From the NCBI GenBank assembly GCA_016760335.1, contig CM028671.1:3906001-3970000 (forward strand): DNA of 64,000 nucleotides, in the 5' to 3' direction. This stretch comes from Gastrodia elata. Lineage: Eukaryota; Streptophyta; Magnoliopsida; Asparagales; Orchidaceae. How positions within the stretch are numbered: the stretch's first letter is position 1; the number at the start of each line of letters is the position of its first letter. The position numbers were made by a program, and so were the translations under genes. The notes beneath the pieces were generated by a model. It worked only from the letters and a program-made list of their open reading frames with translations. It was not told the origin of the DNA and did not search any database. This document shows, in pieces, positions 48,030 through 59,655 of this stretch.

Positions 48030-49463
48030 ATGAAAGCTCGACCATCTTCATCCTCGTTCACCGTCTTCCCTCTCCTTTGCTGCTGCTTCTGCCTCCTATT
48101 TTTGCTGGCACGGCCTGCGCAATCCCGATCCATCCCGGAGGGCACTGATCCAGGAATCGGCCTGCGCAATCCAGGAAAGAGAGACGAGAATGAAATTCGA
48201 GAGGAATGCGAAGGGCGATTGATCCACATCCGGCAGCTTCCAACAAGATTCAACACGGATCTCCTCCAAGGCTGCAATTCATTCCCAATCTTCGGCGACG
48301 ATTTCTGTCCCTTGCTCGCCAACCATGGCCTCGGCCCGCGGACGCACAACAGCTCCCTTTCTTGGTACCGCACTGACTCCCATTACCTGGAACCTTTCTT
48401 CCACCGCCGGCTGCTGGAGCATCCCTGCCTGACCGCCGATCCGGCCCAAGCAAACGCCGTCTTCCTACCCTACTACGCTTCCCTGGACGCGCTCCCATAC
48501 CTCTACTCACCTGAATTCTACAACGATTCGAGGCAGCACGGGCTCGATCTCCACCGCTTCCTTTCCCGCGACGACAATACCCAGATCTGGGAGCGCAGAT
48601 CGGGGCACGACCATTTCCTGGTGATGGCGCGCCCTGCCTGGGACTTCTCCCAGGCCCTCTCGGCCGATCCTCCTTCATGGGGCACCTCCTTCCTCAACCT
48701 CCACGAATTCCTCAATATCACCGCCCTCACATACGAATCTCGCCCGGATCCATGGCAGGAGCAGGCCATACCCTACCCGACCTCCTTCCACCCGGCTTCA
48801 CTGGACCGGCTCGAATCATGGCTCAAGCGCGCTCACCGCTCCCCCCGCCCTAAACTGATGCTCTTCGCCGGCGGCGGAGGAGGCGGCGGACCCAACATCC
48901 GCGGCAGTATTCGCGCCGAGTGCGAGAATCGTAGCGACATCTGCGAGATCGTCGACTGCTCCGACGGCGCCTGCACCCACGATCCCATCCGCTACATGCT
49001 TCCGATGCTCCGCTCACGATTCTGCCTCCAGCCGCCCGGGGATACTCCGACTAGAAGATCTACCTTCGACGCCATTCTCGCCGGCTGCGTGCCGGTCTTC
49101 TTCGAAGAGATCTCGGCGAGGCTGCAGTACGGCTGGCATCTTCCCAAGGAGGAGTACGGCGAGTTCTCCGTGTTAGTTCCCAAGGAAGACGTCGTTTTCG
49201 GAGGCGTAAGCATCGCCGATGTGCTCCTGGCGATCGACGGCGACGAGGTCCGGCGGATGCGACGACGAGTGCTGGAGCTTGCGCCTAGGGTCATCTACCG
49301 CCGGCACGGAAGCGCGGCCGGCCTCCGAGGCAGGAAGGACGCCTTCGATCTCGCCATTGATGGGGTGCTCCGCCGCATCAAGCTCAGGAGCGGAACGGCG
49401 GGTCCGATGGAACCTGCGCATCTGTTCGATGATGAGCTCCGCTTAGCGGACGGCTTGGATTGA
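48030..49463 (+). CDS. GT47 exostosin-family glycosyltransferase, MUR3/xyloglucan galactosyltransferase type
   Basis: This single uninterrupted exon encodes 477 residues. Residues 13-27 are a hydrophobic segment (FPLLCCCFCLLFLLA) that fits a type II Golgi membrane anchor or signal. The exostosin fold begins at C60 EGRLIHIRQLPTRFN, the family's usual opening. Further signatures are FLPYYA (145-150), HDHFLVMARPAWDF (193-206), the SDICEIVDC block (302-310), and RFCLQPPGDTPTRRSTFDAI (330-349), the PPGD motif of the donor-binding region. After it come GCVPVFFEE and QYGWHLP. Potential N-glycosylation sites are N107, N165, N229 and N300. Family members transfer galactose (or a related sugar) to xyloglucan side chains in the Golgi; the exact acceptor here is inferred only. 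A seven-glycine run (281-287) replaces a more varied loop. The gene is intronless and far more GC-rich than its surroundings. Confidence 0.93.
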   Translation: MKARPSSSSFTVFPLLCCCFCLLFLLARPAQSRSIPEGTDPGIGLRNPGKRDENEIREECEGRLIHIRQLPTRFNTDLLQGCNSFPIFGDDFCPLLANHGLGPRTHNSSLSWYRTDSHYLEPFFHRRLLEHPCLTADPAQANAVFLPYYASLDALPYLYSPEFYNDSRQHGLDLHRFLSRDDNTQIWERRSGHDHFLVMARPAWDFSQALSADPPSWGTSFLNLHEFLNITALTYESRPDPWQEQAIPYPTSFHPASLDRLESWLKRAHRSPRPKLMLFAGGGGGGGPNIRGSIRAECENRSDICEIVDCSDGACTHDPIRYMLPMLRSRFCLQPPGDTPTRRSTFDAILAGCVPVFFEEISARLQYGWHLPKEEYGEFSVLVPKEDVVFGGVSIADVLLAIDGDEVRRMRRRVLELAPRVIYRRHGSAAGLRGRKDAFDLAIDGVLRRIKLRSGTAGPMEPAHLFDDELRLADGLD

Positions 49464-49582
49464 TTTTAACATCATCTGAAGATGATGAACCCTTCTCGTA
49501 AATCTTACCAATTATGTTTGGGACAAAAATATAAAAAAAAAAGAAAATAGTGCATCGAAGAAACTGCATCTATCTATTAAGT

Positions 49583-49666
49583 GCTGAAGTGATTTGAGCA
49601 CTGTTTAAAATAGTGCTACAATATTTTTTAAATATATATTTTAAACAGTGCTCAAATCACTTCAGC
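49583..49666. repeat. Perfect 29-bp inverted repeat (foldback) after the GT47 gene
   Basis: Left arm 49583-49611 (starting GCTGAAGTGATTTGAGCACT) and right arm 49638-49666 are exact reverse complements, separated by 26 AT-rich bases. One further pair extends the stem inward. It starts 120 bases after the GT47 stop codon and would fold as a long hairpin in RNA if it lies in the 3' UTR. It could be a small MITE, a small-RNA precursor or an RNA-processing element. Confidence 0.9.
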
Positions 49667-51540
49667 TTTATAAATATTTAAGAAATTAAGTGCTAGAAAT
49701 TCTTACAAAATAAAACATAAATTTATTTGAAATTAAAAGATTTTTCAGCCTGTAAATTCTAAATTATGGATGCAATGCAATGTATGTATATTTAGAAACT
49801 AAGCTTTATATATTAATTGACTCACTAACACACATTATATCAAAAAAAAATCTCAATTAATCCTAACTGTTCATCTTAAACAAACTCATCTGTAACATCT
49901 ATTCAAAACTAACCTAGATTCCCACTATGCCTATATATCTTGTTGTACAAATTCCAATGGATTGGATCTTCTCCTCCATCACCTGCTATTCTTCATATTC
50001 GACTACTGCAGTTCTTCAAGTTACTAGAGCTATAATAATTCTCCTTCCTTCTTCTCTTTCTCACCTCAACTCTCCATCTACAATCTCTCCAACACCATAG
50101 TTGAACCAAAACTCCAGTCGCCTTCACAAGAAATGAACTCTCCCTACTTGCAACTCATACAAGACCTCACCCTCTCCATGGCACTCCTTAAATCTAACAC
50201 AATCTTAATTTTTTTATGGACAATATTAAGAGCATGACCCACAACCTTCTTATAACTTTAAATTATAAATTATGGAGAGCACAGATCCTTCAACTATTCC
50301 AAACCAACATATCCAGCTCTTGCCCGCCTCGACTGATCATCGACGTCAATGGAAGCTCAACACCAAATCCAATGTATGCATTTTACCTATCGATGTATCA
50401 GCCTCAGGTATCTTCAACAATGACCACATATGAATGAACCGATTTACAAATCGGTCAAAGGTCATCCAACTAAAAACAAGCTTCACATCATCCATGCACT
50501 TATTGACATTAAGACAATTGTGAACAAAACACAATAGTGGAATCAATGATGGAATTGAATTTGGCAATCCCTACACACTCAAGGAACTAGTGCATCTTAC
50601 CAATGATACAAAATTGCAATTTGAACAAGACTAAAGCCAATAAGCCTCAAAGACCTCTACTTCCTGCTATGTTATGAAGAAATTGATATGCAAAATGATC
50701 ATAATCAACAATTGCAGCGAGCTCATTAGCTACGATATCAATCAACAACTACCCACAGTACTATCCCACATCTGAGGTATGGGGAGAGGTTGCTTCTTTC
50801 TTATTTGGGGTCGACCTTTGAACCGAACACATGCCATGATAACCTACCACCACACAGGTTACTCAATCCACAGTTGAATATGCTGCACAAAGTTACATGT
50901 AGCAACACATTGTTGGCACCAACTAATCTCCCCTACAACAAGCCACAATATCAAACAACAACATTCATATCTAACAACACCAATTGGTCCCTTGATTTTA
51001 GCACCTCCACATATCACAAAGGAATTTTGCTCACATATTTCTTTCTGAACCATATAAAGATGATGAAAAAGTCATCATGGGCAACAATCAATCTATACAA
51101 ATTTCTGCTATTGGTAATAACATCTTCCCTACATCCCATTGTACATTCATACTTTCTAATCAACTTTATGTTTCACAATCCAAATTTGATGTATCATTGG
51201 TTCACAAAGTCGTTATCAATAAACAACGCTCCATAAGTTTTGATCCACTTGGTTTTTCAACAAAGTACATTCGCTCCAATGAAACCATTCATCATGGAGA
51301 CAACAAAGACTCCACTCATTCCAACGCTCCTCTACTATCATCATTTGCTCATCCCACACAATGCTAACATCAACTACAACCTTTATAAGCATATGGCATC
51401 AAAACTTAGGACATAGATTATGCATCGTCTCCAAGGCACCAATGATAATATTTCTAAGTTTATGTCACTAATGTATTCTCATGAATTATCATAGGTTACC
51501 GTTTCCAACGCCAATGTCTCTCTCTAATGGTATCTTAGAA
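49667..51540 (+). pseudogene. Decayed Ty1/copia gag and protease region
   Basis: The frame 50216-50437 shows copia Gag: NYKLWRAQILQLFQ, then IIDVNGSSTPNPMYAFYL. A NTNWSLD segment near 50982-51002 corresponds to the start of the aspartic protease, although the D-S/T-G triad is not readable. The frame 51077-51367 continues with MGNNQSIQISAIGN and NQLYVSQSKFDVSLVHKV, the stretch after the protease in copia polyproteins. Several frame changes and stops make it inactive. The first 350 bases hold no recognised sequence. The remainder of pol is absent; a long (TA)n tract follows. Confidence 0.7.
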
Positions 51541-51566
51541 TTATCATATACTGAAGTGGTAGCCCC

Positions 51567-51569
<3 letters not shown>

Positions 51570-51626
<57 letters not shown>
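51570..51626. repeat. (TA)n microsatellite
   Basis: About 28 uninterrupted TA units. It is likely to vary in length between individuals and separates the copia remnant from the 3' side of the PLATZ gene. Confidence 0.95.
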
Positions 51627-51630
<4 letters not shown>

Positions 51631-51988
51631 GGAAGCAAATGATATGTTAATTATATTAATGACTTTTCTAGATACCATGTGTATTTTATACTCTTAACAA
51701 TATTATTAAGAATTAATTTAAGTTAATATTAAAATTATTTAATTGGGCGGGCGGCATTATACACAAAAGAGCAGTAGAAATGGCTCAACACATTCAAATT
51801 CCCTTTTTCTAAAAATAGAAAAAACAAGCCATCTATTCGGCGACCCAAAAATGAGAAAAAAAAAAGTATAACAGGATTCATATATATATAAATATATATA
51901 TAGTTATATATGCTTTCAAATTTTTTGAAAGAATTCAAATTGTGATTGTCCAGAAGTGTTCGACGGGCGAGCAAAAGCGGACCGCGGT

Positions 51989-52953
51989 TCAAAATAAAGG
52001 CGACCGGTTTGGACGGGGCCTCTTCCTCCACCTCTTGCGCAACGAAGCAGCCCGTTCAACTTCCGCCCTCAATGGATCACCTCCGCCACAGCCAAAAAAT
52101 GGCTCTTTTGCTCCCATATTTCCCATTGAACAGGAAGAATCCGGGCAGGGCAATTCGAGGATAGAGTCAGGGGTCAAATGTCCGTCTTCATCGATCGAAA
52201 GAGGAAGGTAATCACACTTGCGGAGATGCCTGGAGAGCTCTCCTTCACTTTGCAACAATCGCTTCACCTGAACAGATAACAAGGGAGGGTATGATTTTCT
52301 AAACAGAGAGTCAAAAACCTCTCTCTTTTTTTCTGTTTTTGTTTCCTCTCTCATCTCCAATCGCATTACCTTGCAGGAAAGGGAGCAATATAGAAAGCTA
52401 TCTTGCAATGGTCGATCACACGAGCGGCAGCCATTGCCGGAGCCGCGGTATGTACGATTTTGTGGCCTCTGTTTCAAAAACGCCACTTTTGAACTGTTCG
52501 TGGTGTAGGACTTGCGAATTTCAAGCGCAGCAGCGAAATCGATTAATAACAAACAAAAAACAACTATCGCATATTATAGAGGACCACAGTAAGAAGAAGC
52601 GCCGAGATTTACCTGAACTGCTGACATGTCGATTAACTTCTCGAGATCCTCGACCCGAACAACGTCGTGGTAGACGTACCTTCGAATCTTTGACAGAGAA
52701 ATTGCAAAGGAATTGAGAGAAAGTTAATATGGAAGGTTTAGGCAATGGCTTCGATTAAACGTACCTGGAGTAGGCGGTGGGAGCGGTGAGGGGAGATGCA
52801 ATGGGGGCAGAAGCCGAAGCAGCAGTCGAGGCAAAGAATGTTCTTCTCATTCTTCTTGATCCCTTCGTGGTGACCGCAGGGGATGAAGAATTTCTCCGAA
52901 AGCAATTTCTCCAGCCAATTGGGCATCGTGGCTAGACCGGAACCCATTTCCAT
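51989..52953 (-). CDS. PLATZ zinc-binding transcription factor, four exons
   Basis: The coding exons are 52953-52765, 52687-52613, 52510-52370 and 52267-51989 on the minus strand, all joined in phase 0 with GT/AG borders, giving 227 residues. PLATZ proteins are plant-specific DNA-binding regulators that bind A/T-rich DNA. Exon 1 carries the first zinc ligands (C26, H29, C41, C44, C49, C52, H56, H59) in PCGHHEG and CLDCCFGFCPHC..HRSHR. Exon 2 carries the RRYVYHDVVRVEDLEKLID block. Exon 3 carries NSSKVAFLKQRPQNR and the second cysteine set (C116, C119, C130, C134). Exon 4 ends with a basic RKR..RP..SPLF tail. The start at 52953 is chosen because the family begins shortly before PNWLE; an open frame continues upstream to 53217 without resemblance. 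Length and intron pattern are ordinary for the family and the gene looks intact. Confidence 0.95.
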
Positions 52954-54724
52954 ATCCAAATTTTCCTTTTTTATAAAAATCGAATTTTTGCAAAGAGTGG
53001 TGATGGAGTATTTTGGACCGGCGCTGTTATTTTGGAGAAGATTTCCGGGATTTAAATTCGGAGGTTGGAGAGGAGTTATGGATAGGGAGGCAAAGTGTCT
53101 CTTTTCAATATTCTGCAGAGGGAAGATGTACGGAAGCGAGGAAGAAGAACCGGCATTGGAAGGGGTTGGACCGGCGCTGTTGCAAAAACCGAAGCAAGGG
53201 GAAGGGAACTCCCGCATTAATGGAGGAGATAGCTTTTGAGAGGGAATTTTCCTTGAAACCGTGAAGGATCTGACCGTCTGTTGTGCTTTGAGAGATGTAC
53301 TGTAGGAGTATGACTGAAAGGTTAGATTATTACTTGGGAAAAGAAAAAAGGTGGTGATAAATAGCAGCCAGCGGCCATGGACAGAATAAAGTTAACAGAG
53401 GATGCAGCAAGCAGTGATGCTTTAAAAAGTTGATCACATTTATATATATAGAGTACATTTGATTTTGCTTATTTTTCGACAAGGAAAATGCCTGGCTTAA
53501 TCTCCCAGTTGCAAATATGGCAGCAATTTTAGCATCTTCTCCCTAATCATGAATAAAATTTATAATTTTTTTTATATTGATAGTATTATAACTTAATATT
53601 TTGAATTTTGTTATTTAATGTTATAAGTGCAAATCATAGTCTTACTTCTTATCACACTTAGTACCAAATGGTGTGTTCTTTTTCTTTTAACTACATGCAT
53701 CACATCATCTTCTTATCATGCTATAAATAAACTTTAATCTGCTAAAGATTTTTAGATCCTTAGTTCGGAGACAAGTCAATGTATGCCATAAGAACAAATT
53801 ATTGCTATAAAGTGAACAATCTCAAAATTTTGTTAGATTTTTATTTTTATGGAATTGAGTGAAATAAAAAATAATTATTAAATTTATTTTTATAAATAAA
53901 ACTCATAAAAATACATATTTTAAATCATAAATTCTAACTTATTCTTATTTTTTTTAAAAATATTTGAGAGCCAATTAATATTTTTCTTATATTTATACCC
54001 ACAAAATTTAAACCACTCTATATAAATAATAGAGATAAAATAGCATATAATAACTTTGTTAAATGTTTAATCAATTATTAAAATATTAACAAAAGTACAA
54101 TCGAGATTATAGATAAATATATTTCACTAAACTCATTTACTTTTATTCATTTTAGTTTATAAAATTATTGACTTGAATATATATTGAATTATATAAATAT
54201 CATGTAACTTTTATTTTCTTAATAAGTTGAACTCAATAATGCATATATATGACTAATGTTAGTTAAATTGTCATCAACTGCTCGACATCAACAATATTCA
54301 AAAATACGATCTTTTTTTTTTAAGGAAAATGAGCACCAAATTAAGAAATTATATAACTGTGAAACACATAATATAATATGAGATAACAAATTAAGCAATT
54401 CCACTTACATAAAACAAAATTTGGAAGGCATTTGGCTATCAAAAAAACAAATATTTTTTCTTATAAAATATCAAGATTAAATATATTTTTAAATCTGAAA
54501 TCCACTAAAATTACATTTTTTATATGTCCTAATTATTCATACTTGAGAGCAATATAATATATTTAGGAACGAACTTCAACTCTTACCATTCACTTTATTT
54601 TCTATACCTCATTTTTTATTATATTTTTGACATTGTGTGCCGTAGCCATGGGGAATAGTCCATTGGAGTTATAAATTAGGAATTTTGGGGTCAGCAGAAG
54701 AGGTCGGGCAGAAGGGCGGCGGCT
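52954..54724. other. PLATZ upstream region and AT-rich spacer
   Basis: The first 300 bases upstream of the PLATZ start are GC-richer and open on both strands, as is common in a 5' leader. A TATATATATAG stretch at 53441-53451 could serve as a TATA box on the minus strand, about 490 bases before the start codon. The remaining 1.2 kb (53470-54640) is plain AT-rich spacer with no gene seen. Confidence 0.4.
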
Positions 54725-55288
54725 TCAACGCCATTCGTCTTCCTCTTCCTCTTCTCGGTCGAGCATGCGGACGACATCAGCGACGCCATACGCCAACAGC
54801 AAGCGATCGGGCGAGAAGGAGAGGCCGGAATCGAGCATGCAATCCGCCGCCAGCTCACAAAGCAGGGCTTCGAGCTCACGAATCATCGACCGCTTAGACG
54901 AGCGCGCCATCAAATCTCCGGCCTATCAAGAACAAATTGAAAAGTTATCAAAGCAGTTTTCCAAAGAAAGCCTGTGCGAACATCGAAAGAGTACAAACCT
55001 TACCTCAATGGCGTCGACGTTGAGCAGAAGCACGGCGACTTTCTTCAAGAAGCTTCTCCGCTCTTCGGCATCTTTCGATATCCGACGGCGATAAGAAAAT
55101 TTGGAGATCGAGGCTCTAATTTCCATCAGCCTTGATCTGGCAGCCGCGAGATTCCTGAGAGAGCGGAAAGCACGACTTCGTTGCGACATATGATCTCTGA
55201 ATGTCTTCTGAATCGCCATTGCAGCTTCTTGTGGCGATACCTCATTCCTCTTACCCTTGCTGCTGGGCGCACTCCTCTTGGCTAAACC
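54725..55288 (-). pseudogene. BAG-domain/IQ-motif gene of BAG8 type, last two exons only
   Basis: Two exons, 55288-55004 and 54922-54725 on the minus strand, join in phase 0 (donor GAG/GTAAGG, acceptor TTGATAG/GCC) and give 160 residues plus stop. Residues 24-36 (MAIQKTFRDHMSQ, within AAMAIQKTFRDHMSQRSRAF) form an IQ calmodulin-binding motif. The stretch from about 43 (SLRNLAAARSRLMEIRASIS) to the joined VDAIE-AGDLMARSSKRSM is the BAG domain, which in this family binds Hsp70 ATPase domains. The end is acidic (DREEEEEDEW). An acceptor (CTCCAG) at 55289 implies an upstream exon, which in this family is long, but no matching open frame is found up to 57 kb. The copy may be 5'-truncated or have a distant or very divergent first exon. 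Confidence 0.75.
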
Positions 55289-57247
55289 CTGGAGTATGCA
55301 TTTCAGAATATGGAATTAATCCACTCAAAAAGGTTTTGATGTGGAATGGTAGGAAGCACCTTGCACTTGCTTTCATTTTTGTTCAAGATCTCAGTGCAAC
55401 TAAGAATTATAAGTGCAATGTACGCCAATAAAGCAGATATTTCTACCAACAAGGTGTTTTCGCATGAATCCAAAGTTTTCAAAGATACCATTACACCCAA
55501 TTTTGTCTCTAAAATACTCATCATAAACATTGATTACTGTAGCAGTTCGCTGATATCCGCTCATATATTATGTGTTCTGTACATGGACGGTTATCATGCA
55601 TATTTATAAAGGAAATTTCATTGTTGTGTTGCCTTTGTGGCTTGCCTTTTTAGTTAGGTGCTGATAAGTTTCTATTTCGTGGAGTCTCGAGTGCTTTGAA
55701 AGGAGCGCGTAAGATCTTCTATCAATATGAGTTTTGAGCCCAATGCTAAAAAGACTTGACAATAACAAGGATACAATTATAAGCCAGCCAGATGCGAAAG
55801 ACTTAATAACAATAAAAGATAAAAATAAGAGTGCTTGGGTTGCTGACGCTTAACCCAAGCGGTGTGTTCGATGGTTAACAAAAGGACAAAGTGCCGAGCT
55901 TTGGGCGCTTGAGCTTCCCCAAGCATTGACAGTCCACATGAATTCTTCAGCGGGTCAAGCGTCTGATATTCCGTCCAGCTAGCACAGTACCTGAAGGTTT
56001 GGCGCTCGAAGCCTGTCTTCATCAGCCTGCTTTCAACCAAAAGACTTGTGCAGTTACTGGCCCATACATAAAAAAATTGAAGTTTGTTTTGGAGTTGTTC
56101 GAGAGCTAAAGTTGTATAAAAACCCATATATTATAGGGTTTAAATGAAGTTGCATTGATTATTTTAAGATGGATAGTTGCATGATCGTGGAAGAGTGAAT
56201 GAAGGTCATTTTCTTCTTTAGAGTAAAAGCTCTATTTTGCTGTTGGGATAGTAGCGCTAATGGTTTCGTGATTTTCCTGTCATGAGATTTTTCATATTAA
56301 CTTGTGCATTTGTTTGCACTTGTGTCTTCTTTGTGATTTGTATTATTTTTTAATTGTTGCGATTTTGTTTTGTTTACTTTTTGTTCTTTGGTGACTAAGC
56401 TCGGGATTCTTGATTGAAGATAGAGAAAGCTCCATTGATGCGCAGCATTCCCTCTATTGCCACAACATATACATTGACCTTCATGATTGTCTATCTCGAC
56501 AGAAAATTGTCTTCTTGAAGCTAAGTTATCTAAACAAACACTAATCCAGTTGAAGACTCACAGGATCACTTCAATTGGAAGAGGCTCTAACAACTCTTCT
56601 AAGATGAAATTTATTTTAGAGACACAATGATGAGCAAGGGAAGAAGTAGCTATGACCAGCTTTAAACTAATCCGATTAAACACTCAAAGCAAGGCGTCGA
56701 AAGAAAACCTCAATTGAAAGAAGTTTTAAGAGGTTGTTAGGGTTTGAGATTGGAAATGTTTGATTCAATGCTATCTCATTAATGACATCTCAAAAATCAC
56801 CAAAATACCACTATGTAATGTTATATGAATTGCTGTTGGGATAGGCTTCTGCACGTTCTCACAAAGCTCGCCTCCGCCGGATGCAGCGCCGGTGAAGAGC
56901 CTCCACCTTCGCTTTGCCCGACGGCATTATCAGGGCTCAGCCACATTCAACTCCTGTGGGAGTCCCGAGTCCTGAATCCAAAACAATATCCTTGGTGTTG
57001 AAGCACAGGTCCCTAATGCTGATGTTAGGCTTAATTGGCCCTCTAAGCTGTTGATTTCTATACAGTGATACTATAATTCCGATGCTGTTGATGGTCTTAC
57101 AAGCTCCTTATGTTGCTGGTGGTGCTTATTGAGAAGATACATGGCAGACTTCCTTTAATGTTGTTGGTGGCTTTCAGTATATGTTTTTTCCTCGTCGTGT
57201 GACAATCATTGTGATAAGTATGGCTCGTCATTAATTGCTTCTACTTC
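55289..57247. other. Spacer between the BAG-type exons and the next gene; no gene recognised
   Basis: This should hold the missing first exon of the BAG gene, but the open frames (55303-55530, 55346-55609, 55777-56127) show no BAG8-like sequence. The stretch 56845-57240 is GC-richer and T/G-rich (many TGCTG and TTGTTG) and may be 3' flanking sequence of the gene at 57248. Nothing else is identified. Confidence 0.4.
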
Positions 57248-58135
57248 TTAATCTACTGCTTGCGGTGTTTGCAATGTCAATGCTGCATTAATCTTCAGAG
57301 TAGCTAATGGGGCTGATGTGGTTGTTGTTTCTGTGCTGCTGCTGCTTACTCTGCTGTGTTGTCCTGCTGCTATGTTATCCTTCCATTCTCTCGCAGATCT
57401 TCTGATGGAAGATGTGCTGCTGATCTCATGTGCTGTTGAGCCACTGCTATTCTCCTCATTTTTTGAATGCTTATGCGTCGGAAATGGATTTATTGCCAAT
57501 ACTTGTAATATTTCTTTTTCTCTTTGAATAAAAATCGAGTCCATGCCCTCAAATTATTTCAAAAAAAAAAACTGTTGTCAATGTGTAACAAACATTAGTC
57601 TTTCAAAATTTAGATCACAGACCTGTGTTATAGAACGAGATGACGGATTGGCTCCATCGTCGAGAAGACGTACGATAGCCCTTTCAACTTCCTCTAATTC
57701 CTTTGCCCCCTCGCAAACATTCTTCGCTGGCACCGAAGCTTCATTGTGCATATGCATCTGCCTCCATCTCATCATGCTCCTCTCAAAGGCTACCTTCGCC
57801 TTCGCCCCGCACTTGTATATACGGTCCATATTAGCACCCTTTCCTTCATAAATCCATTTCGATTTGGTCTCTTGAGCGCTGGCACCGATCAGATTGGCAT
57901 CGGCAAGCCGATCGCCGAAGCAACAACGGAGGCAAAGCTCTTCTGGCCGTCGGATGGCAAAGATGAGAATAGGGTTAGGGTACACAACACTGATTCTGAG
58001 ATTGAGATGGTCCTCCATCGATTCGAAAGCGTGAGTTGGAGGAGAATGGATGGGGGGCGAGAATGTCTGATTAGAAATGCGGGGCTCTCTGTAATAATTT
58101 GGATCCAAAAGTTCGTATGAATAAAACGCGCTCAT
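57248..58135 (-). CDS. Unidentified protein gene, probably two exons
   Basis: The first frame (58135-57578; a better start is the ATG at 58018, MEDHLNLRIS) is open for 186 codons. It contains a Cys-rich piece (ELCLRCCFGDR), then a helical, charged stretch (AKVAFERSMMRWRQMH; AKELEEVERAIVRLLDDG). A splice donor is likely at ACACAG/GTCTGT (57624/57623). A second open frame at 57544-57248 (serine/threonine-rich, ending QTPQAVD) or a short alternative tail may follow; the candidate acceptors near 57515-57525 do not join it in phase with that donor, so the 3' structure is unsettled. I recognise no family. Leader-like AAACCCTAGG lies upstream (near 58165-58180), which supports transcription on the minus strand. 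Confidence 0.5.
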
Positions 58136-59655
58136 TTCTCTTCTAGATAGCGGAAGGGAGAGGAAAGCCTAGGGTTTTCATAGCGGAGGAGACGAAGGAA
58201 GAGAGGTCTACGTTTTCCATTTAGGGCCGTCAGGATAGGTCCACAGTTTGGGTTTGGGCCCAAGCCATGTCAACCCGGATTTGACCCTTAATTAACCCCA
58301 ACCCGCCTAAACCCGGGTTTATAAAACTGACCCATTTCACAATTATTGATAGCTCGTTTTAATCCAAAACCCAAACCATATCATTTCTAGTCCAAATTAG
58401 CCAATTTGGCTCAACCAAACAGACTTGGAACCAATTCAATTTTTAAATTGATTAATTTTGTGAACCCAAACAGGACCCATTTCATATGCAAGTTGACATG
58501 AGCTCGGATTTTTCGAGTCTACTTCGCATCATATCCAAAATTGATATCGATGGCTCCATTGTAGTCCAAGTGAATAAAAAAAATACCGATATGATTGAAA
58601 TCGAAGTTATTTCATATTTTTAGGTTTCTGTTCGATGAACGCTTGAACCTAATCAAATCATGTGAACAAGCTTATCATTTGCCAACGTATTATACAAACA
58701 TCAAAATATAAAAATGTTAACTATTAAATAAATATAAAATTGTGATAAAATGGCATCATCAAGTTATGAGCTTAAATAATATTAATTGTGAATGGTATTA
58801 TGCTTAGCAATTGGGCTTTTAAGTTAACTCTTGATAGGTCAAGAAGTCAAATTCAATTTTTTATATATTTGTCTTATCTATAATATTGTGATATTATAAT
58901 TAAGACTTAAATTTAAATTCATGACATATTAAGAATTTAAATCTTTTTGCCAATATATTTATTTCACCAGCTCTAATCATCAATTTAACTAAAATAGCAT
59001 AGTTATTAAACTAAAAATTTGACTAAAAAATACATTTCATCATCAATAAAGTATAAACTTTAAATTAACAGAAAAATAATCTCAATTTTCAATATAGGTA
59101 ATAAGGGATGCATTCAATATATAAAGTGCATATATTCAAAAGTTTTTTCATCTTAATAATTCATAAAATTAATATTGTTTAAGAGTAAACATAGTTATAG
59201 AGTTTCAATATATAATCATGAAATTCATAATATCAATTAATAATTGAGCATTGTTAATTAAAATTCATCATAATTATATACGAATCACCCGAAAAGTAGT
59301 ATGCAATAGATACTAAAGTTTAACTTCAAAATCATTTGAGCATTTGAGTAGACATCAAAGAATTGATCTTTCTACGCTAGCGTAGCAAACGATCAGGTTG
59401 AGATCAATAATTTACTTATTTAATAGGAACACTTAATACAATCATAGCATTAAATAATTAAATAATATCATAACAAGCCTCACTCCTTTCCAACTTTGAC
59501 AATTTCAAAAAATATAGCTCAATAACAAATAACCTTTTGGAAAATTGAAGAACCAAAAAAGTAACTTTAATTATAATTATTTTATAAAATATTAAATATG
59601 TAATAATAAAAAATAATGGACTAAGTAAGTTATGTATCACCACTTAACCCATAAG
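58136..59655. other. AT-rich intergenic sequence; no gene recognised
   Basis: The first 300 bases (58200-58500) are a worn non-coding repeat rich in AACCC/GGGTT phrases (e.g. CCCAAACC, CAACCCG), a type common in plant intergenic DNA. The rest is plain AT-rich DNA. Confidence 0.5.

Noticed and set aside
47966..49446. Minus-strand and alternative-frame ORFs overlapping the GT47 gene (up to 142 codons)
   Set aside because: They are shadows of a GC-rich coding sequence; only the 477-codon plus-strand frame shows family motifs.
51942..53264. Plus-strand ORFs across the PLATZ gene
   Set aside because: The minus strand holds the complete PLATZ protein with correct splice sites; the plus frames have no motif.
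54685..55094. Plus-strand ORFs (70 and 109 codons) over the BAG exons
   Set aside because: They are antisense shadows; the minus-strand frames carry the IQ and BAG signatures and splice signals.
57318..57527. Membrane-protein-like ORF on the plus strand (69 codons)
   Set aside because: It is the complement of a serine/threonine-rich minus-strand frame that better fits the neighbouring gene; leucine richness is a by-product.
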